Assembly (NCBI GenBank): GCA_029259115.1
Contig: JAPDJO010000050.1
Span: forward strand, 1-46,049
Direction: 5' to 3'
Source of the DNA: Thermoplasmatota archaeon
GTDB taxonomy: Archaea > Thermoplasmatota > E2 > DHVEG-1 > B18-G2
DNA length: 46,049 nucleotides
Shown in pieces: positions 9,355-18,094 of the stretch (position 1 is its first letter; each line of letters opens with the position of its first letter). Below the pieces are notes generated by a model. That model had not been told where the DNA came from. It did no database searches and saw only the letters and a list, made by a program, of their open reading frames with translations. A program made the translations under genes and the position numbers.

Positions 9355-11867
9355 GGAGGGATTTTGCAGTATCTCAAGTCATAGGCTTTTTACTATCTTT
9401 TGTGATAGCATCCTCACTTCTTGTTACTGCGATATTCTTCACTACAACTCTTGTTAGTGAAAGACTAGAGAGATCTGCAGAGATCCAAGCTACCGAGATA
9501 TTGAACAGAGTAGTTGATGCTGTAGTCGAAGCTGCTTATGTAAAACAGACTTATCCAAATGCAGATTATTGCAAAACATTGGATATACCCACATCCATAG
9601 GCGGTCACCAGTATTATATAGAATTTACAGATGACAAGATATATCTGAATTTCACGACAATGCACTCGTCCATAAACGTTTCAACATACAAGTTGGGAAT
9701 ATTGAACGTGGGTCTCTCTGGTAAGGTATACTCTTCTTCTGGTAAAGTAAAGATATATTGTAACAGGAGCCGATATCTTTACAAATTTGATTTTGGCACG
9801 GTTACATCTCCAAAATACATGAGAGAGCCATTTACTAGGGTAGGAGATAGCTGTAGCAACACCAATCCACCGTGGCCAACCCAATATGATGCTTTCAAGT
9901 ATAGGGTACCTATATTCCTTATAAACCCGAATACAGATCCTCAATACTCTACAGTTTATGATTTTCAGGTTAGGATTCAACTCGATCCGTCCACTATAGA
10001 TTATGACAAGATAAACAGCAATGGCTCTGATCTGAGATTCTATGATCCAACATCGGGAACCGAGCTGCCATACTGGATTGAGGTTTGGAAATACGGAGGG
10101 AGATCTTTTGTTTGGGTAAAGGTGCCCGAGATCTCTCATGATACTGGTAGGTTGATATACATGTATTATGGAAATAAAAAAGCCCAACCCAAGAGTAATG
10201 GATCTCAAGTTTTCTTACTCTTCGATGATTTTAACAGTAAAGACACGACTAAGTGGGCATTTAAAAATGGAAATGCGAAAGTGGAAGATGGTTTTCTCGT
10301 TTTTAATGGAGAATCTGCTGTGGTAAGTAAGACATTCACAGTGCCAGATGAATGTATAGTCTCAGCACTTGTATACTCGGTTGGAAATACAACAAGAGAG
10401 GGTAGCATATTCGTAAGATGCCAAGATCAGCTTCAATACTACAACAGTGGATATATGCTTTCTTCAGGTAATCTATCAGATCCAAGTAGAAATTTGGCAA
10501 TAATAAGAGACAATGCCACGGTAATAGCAAACTCTTCATCGAATTCTCCAATGTTAAGTGGAGTTGTCTACAAATTGGTTTTTGCTGTATGGAATGACAC
10601 ATACTTTGGGATGAGGCTGGTATATGACGATGCCTCTCAGGATTTCATTCTGGATGGAGATAGTTATGCAGCCTGTATAGATACTACTTATACTGGTGGA
10701 TATCTTGGGTTATGTGCAGCGAATGATGGAGATTTTGTAACAAAGTTTGATTGGATAATAGTTTACAAGGCGATAAATCAATCCATCAGCTACACTCTAG
10801 GTGGAGAGGACTCTAAATTTTTCTGGTGGGATGATGTAAGTGTTCTCTATGCAAGATATAACAGCAATGGAGGAGCATTGTACGGAGACTCTGTTTTTTC
10901 AAATATATCTCTAAATCCAAGCAGAAGTCCAACCACGCTTTACCTGAAGCTTCCAGATACATATCTAAGTACGTTTGATATGTTGTACAAATGGAGCTTT
11001 GAAGAAGATTTTTCAGGATCTGCTGATGGTAGATATGCCTATGAAGACGCTGGATCAGATCCCATAGAGATCCACGGGGCACAATGGGTTGAGGGTAAGT
11101 TCGGGACCGCTCTCTACTTTGATGGCTCAGATGATTATGCAAAAACGGTTTCCACAATCACAATGCCCAGAAACGTCACATTTGTAGCCTGGATAAAGCC
11201 GTATTTTGATTACAATGATGGTCTGAATCACGAGTGGTTGTACTGGAGTGCTGGAGGTACATACATGCATGCATATAAACATAGCAATGGAGAGACCTAC
11301 TTTGTTATAAATGGTCTGAACTCATGGCAGGGGGTTCATGCTGTCATTCCTTTTTCTTCAGGAGATTTCCATCTTTTTGTAGGTGTCTACAATGCTTTAA
11401 ATGATACCCTCCTGATGTACTGGGATGGAGAGCTTATAGGGACTGCATCGGGAAGCGGTCCTCTATCGACGAGTGCGGGATATCTCTATGTTGGATCAGC
11501 TGGCAGCAGTAGATTCTTCCATGGTATCATAGACGAGATAAGGATATATCAGAGAGCACTTAGTGGAGATGAGATCAGAGAGTACTATAATAAGGCAAGT
11601 CATCGAATATATAGTGTTTCTTTTGCTGTCGGTGATGAGGATAGAGATATAGATAATGAGTGGATAAATTCTTCTTACCTACAAAGAGGAAAAAAGATAG
11701 ACACCCTGTCTGGAGAATACAAAAGGGGATGGTTCTATGTAGAAGTTGATGATGGGATTCTTGATATCACATTCTATGATAGTGATTCCGGAGATGACTT
11801 TTACTGGAATATATGTATGCTTACTGTTGAGGAGGGGATAAGAGGGGTTAAGGGTGAGGGAAGATGA
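9351..11867 (+). CDS. Large pilin-like surface protein with DUF2341 and LamG-like domains
   Basis: 838 residues. The start overlaps the previous stop by 4 nt, so the two are translationally coupled. The N-terminal hydrophobic helix (FAVSQVIGFLLSFVIASSLL) resembles haloarchaeal pilin-like families with a class III type signal. A beta-rich pilin head covers about 30-175, DUF2341 about 182-288 (ending with the FLLFDDF motif seen in the previous protein), a jellyroll-like segment about 290-490 and a LamG-like domain about 545-745. Sharing DUF2341 and LamG with its neighbour suggests that both display paralogous carbohydrate-binding ectodomains on one pilus. Role as a minor pilin or tip adhesin is inference. 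Confidence 0.85.
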   Translation: MRRDFAVSQVIGFLLSFVIASSLLVTAIFFTTTLVSERLERSAEIQATEILNRVVDAVVEAAYVKQTYPNADYCKTLDIPTSIGGHQYYIEFTDDKIYLNFTTMHSSINVSTYKLGILNVGLSGKVYSSSGKVKIYCNRSRYLYKFDFGTVTSPKYMREPFTRVGDSCSNTNPPWPTQYDAFKYRVPIFLINPNTDPQYSTVYDFQVRIQLDPSTIDYDKINSNGSDLRFYDPTSGTELPYWIEVWKYGGRSFVWVKVPEISHDTGRLIYMYYGNKKAQPKSNGSQVFLLFDDFNSKDTTKWAFKNGNAKVEDGFLVFNGESAVVSKTFTVPDECIVSALVYSVGNTTREGSIFVRCQDQLQYYNSGYMLSSGNLSDPSRNLAIIRDNATVIANSSSNSPMLSGVVYKLVFAVWNDTYFGMRLVYDDASQDFILDGDSYAACIDTTYTGGYLGLCAANDGDFVTKFDWIIVYKAINQSISYTLGGEDSKFFWWDDVSVLYARYNSNGGALYGDSVFSNISLNPSRSPTTLYLKLPDTYLSTFDMLYKWSFEEDFSGSADGRYAYEDAGSDPIEIHGAQWVEGKFGTALYFDGSDDYAKTVSTITMPRNVTFVAWIKPYFDYNDGLNHEWLYWSAGGTYMHAYKHSNGETYFVINGLNSWQGVHAVIPFSSGDFHLFVGVYNALNDTLLMYWDGELIGTASGSGPLSTSAGYLYVGSAGSSRFFHGIIDEIRIYQRALSGDEIREYYNKASHRIYSVSFAVGDEDRDIDNEWINSSYLQRGKKIDTLSGEYKRGWFYVEVDDGILDITFYDSDSGDDFYWNICMLTVEEGIRGVKGEGR

Positions 11868-12307
11868 ACTGTAAGGCACAGTTCAATGTTATAGAAGCAA
11901 TAATCGCTGTTGGTATAGTGTTTGCAGCGATATACATAGTTTCTTCGATGGTCGGAAGCCCTGTAATAACAACAGCAAGCACAACAAACCAGTTGAAGGT
12001 ATTGGCAGATGATATTCTGAGATCACTGGATGCGAGGAACGAATCAATACCTCCGAGATATCATCATAGTCTCCTTGTCAAGTACATAGCTGAGAGGGAT
12101 ATCTCTTCTCTCACTTCCATAATAAACGATACCATTCCACCTACAGCTCTCTATAATCTCTACCTATATAACGCATCTAATCGCACCACAACGCTTCTAT
12201 ATCCAAGTAATGCCCTACCCCCAACTGGAAATGTTGCGAAGGCTAACAGGATGATAGTCTACGATGGCTATATCTATGAGGTTGAGTTGGAGGTGTGGAC
12301 GGTATGA
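11864..12307 (+). CDS. Small pilin-like protein
   Basis: 147 residues, with a 4-nt ATGA overlap to the gene before. After the short leader MNCKAQ comes a hydrophobic helix (FNVIEAIIAVGIVFAAIYIV) with a Glu near its start, as in type IV pilins, then a short mixed alpha/beta domain. It resembles the small pilin-like proteins that accompany archaeal pilus operons (the haloarchaeal DUF72xx families). Likely a minor pilin or assembly-priming subunit; no specific homologue is recognised. Confidence 0.75.
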   Translation: MNCKAQFNVIEAIIAVGIVFAAIYIVSSMVGSPVITTASTTNQLKVLADDILRSLDARNESIPPRYHHSLLVKYIAERDISSLTSIINDTIPPTALYNLYLYNASNRTTTLLYPSNALPPTGNVAKANRMIVYDGYIYEVELEVWTV

Positions 12308-12798
12308 GACTAAAGAAACATTTAAATAATATAAGTTACAGAGTATATAGTGAGGAGAAAAATGCTGTCATACCTCATGCCATCATATATCAAGGTGAGG
12401 AGGGACAGATGATGTTGTTAACATCTGTCCTGATAGCAGTTGGAGTTATTCTTCTCTCTTCGATAGCTCTATCTCTGTCAAATATCGGCACCCTACTCCC
12501 TGTAGAAAAAAGCAGATCTTTACTTCCAGAGTATGAGAATATAAGAGACAAACTTGGAGACTATTTCGATGATCTCATAAGCGAGAACGCATCGGATATG
12601 AAATGGATAACCTATGTGTTCAACAGAGCAAAAGAGGAAATATTCTTCATAGAGTCCAAACACATGAGATACTTTGACGCTACTTTGGATAGAATCACCT
12701 ATCTAGCAAATGGTGATGTGGAGATAGTTGTGGACCTCTATCTGAGAGATGATGTTTCCTCTATAAATGAGGAGGTGGTATACCGAGTAAAAGTTTAG
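12304..12798 (+). CDS. Small pilin-like protein (GQMMLL type)
   Basis: I place the start at ATG 12304, which overlaps the previous stop (ATGA) and lies 10 nt after GGAGG at 12289-12293. The in-frame GTG at 12295 sits too close to that site. This gives 164 residues. The hydrophobic segment follows GEEGQMMLLTSVLIAVGVIL, similar to the haloarchaeal pilin-like DUF7261 group in which GQ precedes a long hydrophobic helix with no downstream charge. About 30 polar residues precede it, unusually long for a class III leader. The rest is a compact alpha/beta domain. Probably a minor pilin; the assignment rests on position and N-terminal pattern. Confidence 0.72.
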   Translation: MRLKKHLNNISYRVYSEEKNAVIPHAIIYQGEEGQMMLLTSVLIAVGVILLSSIALSLSNIGTLLPVEKSRSLLPEYENIRDKLGDYFDDLISENASDMKWITYVFNRAKEEIFFIESKHMRYFDATLDRITYLANGDVEIVVDLYLRDDVSSINEEVVYRVKV

Positions 12799-12800
12799 TG

Positions 12801-12861
12801 AGGTATATAAATTATAATTAAGTTTAAATATTAATATGTGTATATGGAATATGGTGAGAAT
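12801..12861 (+). promoter_or_regulatory. Promoter and ribosome binding site of the tandem-HINT pilin-like gene
   Basis: Two TATA-like stretches lie here, TATATAAAT at about 12804-12812 and TTTAAATA at 12823-12830. The second would start transcription near 12850. GGTGAG at 12854-12859 then directs translation to ATG 12862. The earlier in-frame candidates (GTG 12838, ATG 12844) would fall at or before the expected transcript start. The last pilin-like gene can therefore be expressed separately from the rest of the operon. Confidence 0.55.
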
Positions 12862-15800
12862 ATGAGAAGGTTGTATGGAGATAGGAGGGGGGTTGCTTCA
12901 CCTTTAGAGTTCACAACAGCCTTTGCTGTATTCTTTGTAGCATTCGCTTTAATGGCGGTGTATGTTGGTAATGTCCTTGCACCTTTTGAAACAAACAACG
13001 CAAATTATGAAGCCGTAGCTATAGAGATAGCAGAGAAATTGGTGAACAATCCAGGGAGAACATTAAAGGGAAATGTTGAGTGGGAACTAGAGCCTGACCA
13101 GCTAGCATATCTTGGTTTAGCGATGCCAAAGCCAGTATACGATGTGTATTTCTATGGAAACGGAACCATAGAGGTGGTGGTTGACAAGGTAAATGAATAC
13201 TTTGATCTAGCAGTTGAAGACCTCTCATACTCCCCAAGAACACCAACAGTGATAGAAGGCTCGAAGATATACGTATCTTTCAAGGTAAAGAATCTTATGA
13301 GTGGTAATGCATCTGCGTTTAACTACACGGTCCAGATAGACAATTATGTTCAGTATCAGGGAAGATACAACAAGAGTCTAGCACCTGGAGAGGTTGCAAG
13401 CTTTGACAACATAGAGGCAACCGTTCCTTCCGATGGAAAGAGCTATTATGTCCTGATGGTTTCAATCTTCCCAGATGTTCAGGATGCGGATATATCAAAT
13501 AACGCAGCATCCCTAACACTAATTGTTGAAAGCGGAGGAGATACTGACACAGACATAGATACGGATATAGATGGAGATAGCGACTGGTTGGTGATAGAAA
13601 TAGATGGTCCAACGAGCATCTATGTTCCTATAAATCCGAGAACAGGTTCACAGACCGGTAGTATAGGTGGAAGCACATCATCTGGAGGAATAAAATACGC
13701 GAATGTGACCGCTACTTATACGGTTGAGAGATTAGAGAGGAACAGTGGAGCGTCTGTTGCGTTACCTGTTTACTTCTGGTGGACAGGTGGTCCCTCTGGA
13801 CCAGCGGAGGGGTTAGAACTCCGATCATATAAGGTTACCTTCACCAAGGACGATGAAGGAAATCACATGATATCCTGCAGTGCAAGAGATGCTGAGGGCG
13901 TGACAGGTGATGCTCGCTCACTACTAGTTCATGTCGAGGTTGAGAAGATAACTGTTGTGATAAACGGTCCTACCAATGTAGAGGCTGGCAGAATATATAC
14001 GTATACGATAACAGCATATCATAATGGTGAGGAATTCTGGTTAGCTGGCAGATCTCGAGCTTATGATGTGCATTGGTCAACAAATGGACTAGTTAGCGAG
14101 GGATTCAATGGAGCTTGGTACAAATGGAATGAACCAGGCAACTACACTGTGGCTGTGTGGGGTAAGATAGACTATAAAGGAGAGATACTTGGATATCCTT
14201 TCTACGCATCGATATCTGTAAGAGTAAATGGCTCAGATTCATCTGACACATGTTTCCTAGCAGGAACAAAGATACTGATGGCTGATGGAACAACTAAGAA
14301 CATAGAAGACGTTAAAGTAGGAGATCTTGTGAAGTCTTATGATACTGAAACTGGAGAAATTAAGGTGAGTAAGGTTACAGAGGTGTTCCATCACAGCCCA
14401 GATGAGATGGGAGATTACTATCTAGTGATAAACAACGAACTCAAAGTAACTCCGAATCATCCGTTCTATGTCAATGGAAAATGGATTCCAGCAGAAGAGA
14501 TAAAGGTTGGAGATGTGCTGGGAACAATGAAGGTTAAATCCATAGAGAAGGTTTACAAGAAGGTTCCAACATACAACATAGAGGTTGAGCCGTATCACAG
14601 TTACATTCTTGCATTCTCAAATCTAGTGGTTCACAATGGTGCAGCTTCTGGATCACAGACAGGTAGTGGCTCGGTAACACCTCTTTACAGTCTGTCTGTA
14701 GGTGTAACTCCTTCATCTGCTGGATATGTTGATATAACTCCAGCAAAGAATGGTTACTCAAGTGGAGAGACAGTTACTCTGGAGGCAAAGGCATATTCTG
14801 GATACACCTTTGATCACTGGTCTGGAGATGCGAGCGGAGATAATCCAAAGATAACTATAACGATGAACTCAAACAAACAGGTTACCGCTGTTTTCAGGTC
14901 AACTAGTGGAGCTGGAGCTGTACAGGGAACTCAACAATCAGCAAATGCTGTTCTTGTCCCATTGAACGGAGACATATCTGGAGGATCTGGAGGACCAAGT
15001 TTGGATCTCGGTGGGACTGCAGAATCTCTAGGAAATGTGTTAGTAATTACTGGAAACAAGGGAAGCACAAGCAATCCCTTCTACAGTACACCTGTAGGCA
15101 CCCAGCAGGTAAATGTAAATCCATTCAACGGTGGAGAGAACACATGCTTCCTAGCAGGGACAAAGATACTGATGGCTGATGGATCTCTAAAGAACATAGA
15201 AGATGTCAAAGTTGGAGATCTTGTGAAGTCTTATGATACTGAGACTGGAGAGATAAAGACAGGAAAGGTCACGAAGGTATTCCACTTCGGTGCTGACAAG
15301 ATGGGATACTACTACCTGAAAATAAATGGCAATCTAATGTTAACTCCAAACCACATGCTCTATGTCAATGGAAGATGGACTCCTGCTGGAGAGGTAAAGG
15401 TTGGAGATACACTCGGATTTGGAACAAAGGTTTACAGCATAGAGAAGGTATACTATGATTTCAGACCCGTTTATGATCTTGAGGTCGAGCCTTACCACAA
15501 CTACATGGTTCTCACCTCATCCGGTACAGTACTTGCCCACAATGCTACAGCATCCGCGATACTGATAGAGGGAGCCAGTGCTGATAGTGGAGACTCTCAG
15601 CTTGTAGACTCTTCAAGTACAGCAGGAATCGAGGAAGAGGCAAATACAGACGATGATGTAGGTGATAGTGATGATAGCGATATAGATGAGCCTCAGGAGG
15701 AGACAGATACGGAAGAGGAACTTGATGAAGATGTTCAGATCCTGCCGAAAGGTGACTCCACAACTTACGTCTACAACGGAACATCTGTAGATCCATCTGC

Positions 15801-16236
15801 AAAGATTTCAATAATGATATCAAGAATGTACGAGATGGTCCCGAAACCATCTGGAGGAAGTAATGACTGTAGATACAGGAGAATTGAGTATTCTGGGACA
15901 ACAACATCAGGAATACCTTTCCTTAGGGTACTGATGACATCAACTAAGGAAGTGAGCTACGCTACGATAATGCCTGAGAAGATAGAGGCTCTAAGATACA
16001 TACCTTATGAGAAGGCAAAGGATGCGTTACTCGGAGATGCTGGTATAAACGATGTTGACTTCATGATAAGAATAACGAGACTCGATGGATCAGAGATACT
16101 CAGCTATGGTGCTCAATACAAGGATTCATCAACAGCGATTGCAAGTTACAGTAGACAGATAGTGATATATCCAAACGAGATCCTAGAATACGACGGCTTT
16201 ATACCAGCAATACTAACGGTAACGGTATTCAAGTAA
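12862..16236 (+). CDS. Pilin-like surface protein with two tandem HINT (intein/hedgehog-type) autoprocessing domains
   Basis: 1124 residues from ATG 12862, chosen for GGTGAG 3 nt upstream; GTG 12838 would give 1132. The N-terminus (RRGVASPLEFTTAFAVFFV) is pilin-like. Then follow: CARDB-like domain about 114-220; acidic Asp-repeat linker about 224-245; Ig-like region about 246-460; HINT1 464-592; InlB-like beta repeat about 611-679 (FDHWSGDASG); Gly/Asn-rich linker; HINT2 762-894; Asp/Glu/Ser-rich linker about 898-960; C-terminal domain to 1124. Both HINT domains begin CFLAGTKILMADG, keep the TPNH block and end His-Asn (VVHNGA, LAHNAT), as in A-type bacterial intein-like domains. The residues after Asn are Gly and Ala rather than Cys/Ser/Thr, so canonical splicing is not expected; thioester formation, N-terminal cleavage and Asn-driven C-terminal cleavage are chemically plausible. 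Self-processing of a pilus-bound protein is inference. Confidence 0.87.
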   Translation: MRRLYGDRRGVASPLEFTTAFAVFFVAFALMAVYVGNVLAPFETNNANYEAVAIEIAEKLVNNPGRTLKGNVEWELEPDQLAYLGLAMPKPVYDVYFYGNGTIEVVVDKVNEYFDLAVEDLSYSPRTPTVIEGSKIYVSFKVKNLMSGNASAFNYTVQIDNYVQYQGRYNKSLAPGEVASFDNIEATVPSDGKSYYVLMVSIFPDVQDADISNNAASLTLIVESGGDTDTDIDTDIDGDSDWLVIEIDGPTSIYVPINPRTGSQTGSIGGSTSSGGIKYANVTATYTVERLERNSGASVALPVYFWWTGGPSGPAEGLELRSYKVTFTKDDEGNHMISCSARDAEGVTGDARSLLVHVEVEKITVVINGPTNVEAGRIYTYTITAYHNGEEFWLAGRSRAYDVHWSTNGLVSEGFNGAWYKWNEPGNYTVAVWGKIDYKGEILGYPFYASISVRVNGSDSSDTCFLAGTKILMADGTTKNIEDVKVGDLVKSYDTETGEIKVSKVTEVFHHSPDEMGDYYLVINNELKVTPNHPFYVNGKWIPAEEIKVGDVLGTMKVKSIEKVYKKVPTYNIEVEPYHSYILAFSNLVVHNGAASGSQTGSGSVTPLYSLSVGVTPSSAGYVDITPAKNGYSSGETVTLEAKAYSGYTFDHWSGDASGDNPKITITMNSNKQVTAVFRSTSGAGAVQGTQQSANAVLVPLNGDISGGSGGPSLDLGGTAESLGNVLVITGNKGSTSNPFYSTPVGTQQVNVNPFNGGENTCFLAGTKILMADGSLKNIEDVKVGDLVKSYDTETGEIKTGKVTKVFHFGADKMGYYYLKINGNLMLTPNHMLYVNGRWTPAGEVKVGDTLGFGTKVYSIEKVYYDFRPVYDLEVEPYHNYMVLTSSGTVLAHNATASAILIEGASADSGDSQLVDSSSTAGIEEEANTDDDVGDSDDSDIDEPQEETDTEEELDEDVQILPKGDSTTYVYNGTSVDPSAKISIMISRMYEMVPKPSGGSNDCRYRRIEYSGTTTSGIPFLRVLMTSTKEVSYATIMPEKIEALRYIPYEKAKDALLGDAGINDVDFMIRITRLDGSEILSYGAQYKDSSTAIASYSRQIVIYPNEILEYDGFIPAILTVTVFK
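14251..14637 (+). other. HINT domain 1 coding segment (A-type bacterial-intein-like)
   Basis: Encodes residues 464-592 of the tandem-HINT protein, 129 residues with no room for a homing endonuclease. Cys464 opens block A, the TPNH motif forms block B, and His591-Asn592 closes the domain before Gly593. The DNA is close to that of the second copy at 15145-15543. Confidence 0.8.
15145..15543 (+). other. HINT domain 2 coding segment (A-type bacterial-intein-like)
   Basis: Encodes residues 762-894, 133 residues, starting at Cys762 and ending His893-Asn894 before Ala895. The first 114 nt differ from the start of HINT1 at only 13 positions in my own alignment, mostly at third bases. This indicates recent duplication or gene conversion. 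Confidence 0.8.
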
Positions 16237-16239
16237 TCT

Positions 16240-18066
16240 CTACTCCTTTTCTTTTAAAAGTTGCAGATAAAAGTTCGCAACGTGAGCTATGGTATCTATT
16301 CTAAACCACTGTCTCGTTAGCTTGAATCTTATTCCACCTACTGCCAGAGAGATATTTTTATAGCAGTAGCTTGAGTAATCTGTATTCACAAGATGCATCT
16401 CGTTTACTGCTGCCAGTTCCATTGCCTGCATTATCTTCTCCTGAAGATCTTCTTTTCCTTTCATCTTTGCTAATCTGTATGCATGGATTAAGCCTTCACT
16501 TCTTGATCCATCTGGATAGACATGGTCTCCATAATCGTAGTAGTATCCTCCTAGGTAGTCTGGATAAAGAGAGTTGTTGAACTTATACTGATGCTGAATC
16601 ATCTTTTCAGCTTCATTAAATACGAATTTTATATAATCATCCTCGTTCTTGAATGATTTGATCTTTAACCATTCGAGTATAGCTCCCATTATCCATGATG
16701 TCATCGGTAACTCTCTCAACATATAGTCATACTTGTCATACATCCTGTAGACCAAGAAATCTATAGCCTTCTCAGCCTTCTCAGAAATCTCTTCCTTCAA
16801 ACTCTCGTTCTCACAGATTCTGTAAAAGTCTGCCAGACCTATCAGAGCTTCTCCAGGGTAGTATGTGTTGAAGAAATAACTTTCATTTATCCTATCTTTC
16901 ATGGGATGTATGTAGTAGTATTCAAACTCTCCGCTATCTTTAAGCTGTGCAAGTATATGTCTAGCTAAACCTTCTGATATTGGATAAAAGGTATTGTTTC
17001 CTGTGTATCTCTGATATCTGCTTAGCAAAGACAAAGCTAAGCCGTTTCCACCAAGTTTTGATTGCTGATTATAGAATACATAAAGACCTTTTGGCTTACC
17101 GTTTATCCATCTTACTTGGAGATGCTTTAAGATAAGTTTTATTCCTTTTTTCACAGCTTCTATGTAGCTCTGATTTTTGGTTTCTTGATAGAGATCTAAA
17201 AGAAAGATCAGAGTTCCAGAATGCCTTACTAGATTGTAATCCCCTAAATCAGCATATCCCAGATGACTCTCAACATAGTATATGAATCTCCCATCATCTC
17301 TCTGATGCTTGACAAGCCAATTTGCTGATTTTATGATAACATCCCTTAAGTCATACAAAGTGTATCTGTCTTCTATTGGATAACCTCGGTAGAGAGGAAG
17401 TACTCTATTCTTATAGAGAAGAAGACTCCTCGTTCTGAACTTGTAAAACGTGGAGTTTTTACTCACATTGTAATACATCTCGAGATATTTCAAGACCGAG
17501 TTTATATTTAGCATGCTTTTCGTGTATGCATCGGTTGGAAGGAAAAATATCATACTATCATTTTTCTCAACAGCCAGACCATCCACACCTATCTCCCATC
17601 TGTTTGAGAGGTTAAGGGTTTTTCCGGATACATTGTTTATATCTATCCTTTCCAGATTCGATACTATAACTTCCAGAACTATGCTGGAGTTTTTATCAAA
17701 GCCGGTTAGATTTGTTCTTAGAAGATCTATGCAGTTTCTTAAACTCTCTTGGAAGGTTTTGTTGATAGAGTATGCTCTTCTCTCCTTTCCATCTTTATAT
17801 AAAGTTATGAATACCCAGGAATATGTTCTGTTGAAGGAAAATGAAAAATTTTTGAGATCATCGATTGATAAGGTTTCGTTTTCAAATATCGATCTTTTTA
17901 TCCTCTGCATAAGCTTTATGTCATCATCTGTAACAATCCTGAGGTCTCCGTACAGATAGTTGTAGGGTAGAGAGATATCTATCCCTTTGTTTTTCTGCTC
18001 AAAGCATCCATAGAGAGAAGAGAGAACGAGGAAGAGGGACAGGGATATGGTGAAGTATTTCTTCAT
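16240..18066 (-). CDS. Secreted lipoprotein with possible AMMECR1-like part and alpha/alpha-toroid (glycosidase-like) domain
   Basis: 608 residues. The N-terminus has a signal peptide ending in a lipobox-like LYGC, so it is probably a membrane-anchored lipoprotein. Residues about 60-190 have AMMECR1-like features (WVFITLYKDGKERRAYSINK, then IGVDGLAVE); this is a tentative match. From about residue 230 the sequence is helical with repeated patterns such as SANWLVKHQRDDGRFIYYVE and TYYPGEALIGLADFYRI, typical of (alpha/alpha)6 toroid enzymes (six-hairpin glycosidases, terpenoid-cyclase-like). It may act on polysaccharide; the substrate is unknown. The gene lies 28 nt after the caspase-like gene and converges on the pilus operon, whose last stop is 3 nt away. 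A TATA-like box on the minus strand (18100-18091) overlaps the upstream stop and could give it a near-leaderless transcript. Confidence 0.65.
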   Translation of the reverse strand: MKKYFTISLSLFLVLSSLYGCFEQKNKGIDISLPYNYLYGDLRIVTDDDIKLMQRIKRSIFENETLSIDDLKNFSFSFNRTYSWVFITLYKDGKERRAYSINKTFQESLRNCIDLLRTNLTGFDKNSSIVLEVIVSNLERIDINNVSGKTLNLSNRWEIGVDGLAVEKNDSMIFFLPTDAYTKSMLNINSVLKYLEMYYNVSKNSTFYKFRTRSLLLYKNRVLPLYRGYPIEDRYTLYDLRDVIIKSANWLVKHQRDDGRFIYYVESHLGYADLGDYNLVRHSGTLIFLLDLYQETKNQSYIEAVKKGIKLILKHLQVRWINGKPKGLYVFYNQQSKLGGNGLALSLLSRYQRYTGNNTFYPISEGLARHILAQLKDSGEFEYYYIHPMKDRINESYFFNTYYPGEALIGLADFYRICENESLKEEISEKAEKAIDFLVYRMYDKYDYMLRELPMTSWIMGAILEWLKIKSFKNEDDYIKFVFNEAEKMIQHQYKFNNSLYPDYLGGYYYDYGDHVYPDGSRSEGLIHAYRLAKMKGKEDLQEKIMQAMELAAVNEMHLVNTDYSSYCYKNISLAVGGIRFKLTRQWFRIDTIAHVANFYLQLLKEKE

Positions 18067-18094
18067 ATGCTGGATTGATATGCCTCTACTCTTT

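Noticed and set aside
9681..10208. 175-codon minus-strand open frame inside the 838-aa pilin-like gene
   Set aside because: Antisense to a coherent DUF2341 region; residue make-up looks random.
12295..12303. GTG start for the small pilin-like gene
   Set aside because: GGAGG lies only 1 nt before it; ATG 12304 has correct spacing and the ATGA overlap used elsewhere in the operon.
14251..15543. Inteins with homing endonuclease in the HINT protein
   Set aside because: Domains are about 130 residues with no endonuclease, and the residue after Asn is Gly or Ala; the host is not a typical intein target. HINT/bacterial-intein-like domains fit better.
17513..17959. 148-codon plus-strand open frame opposite the lipoprotein gene
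   Set aside because: Shadow of the minus-strand gene; no recognisable domain, no ribosome binding site, and the opposite frame has a clear signal peptide and fold.
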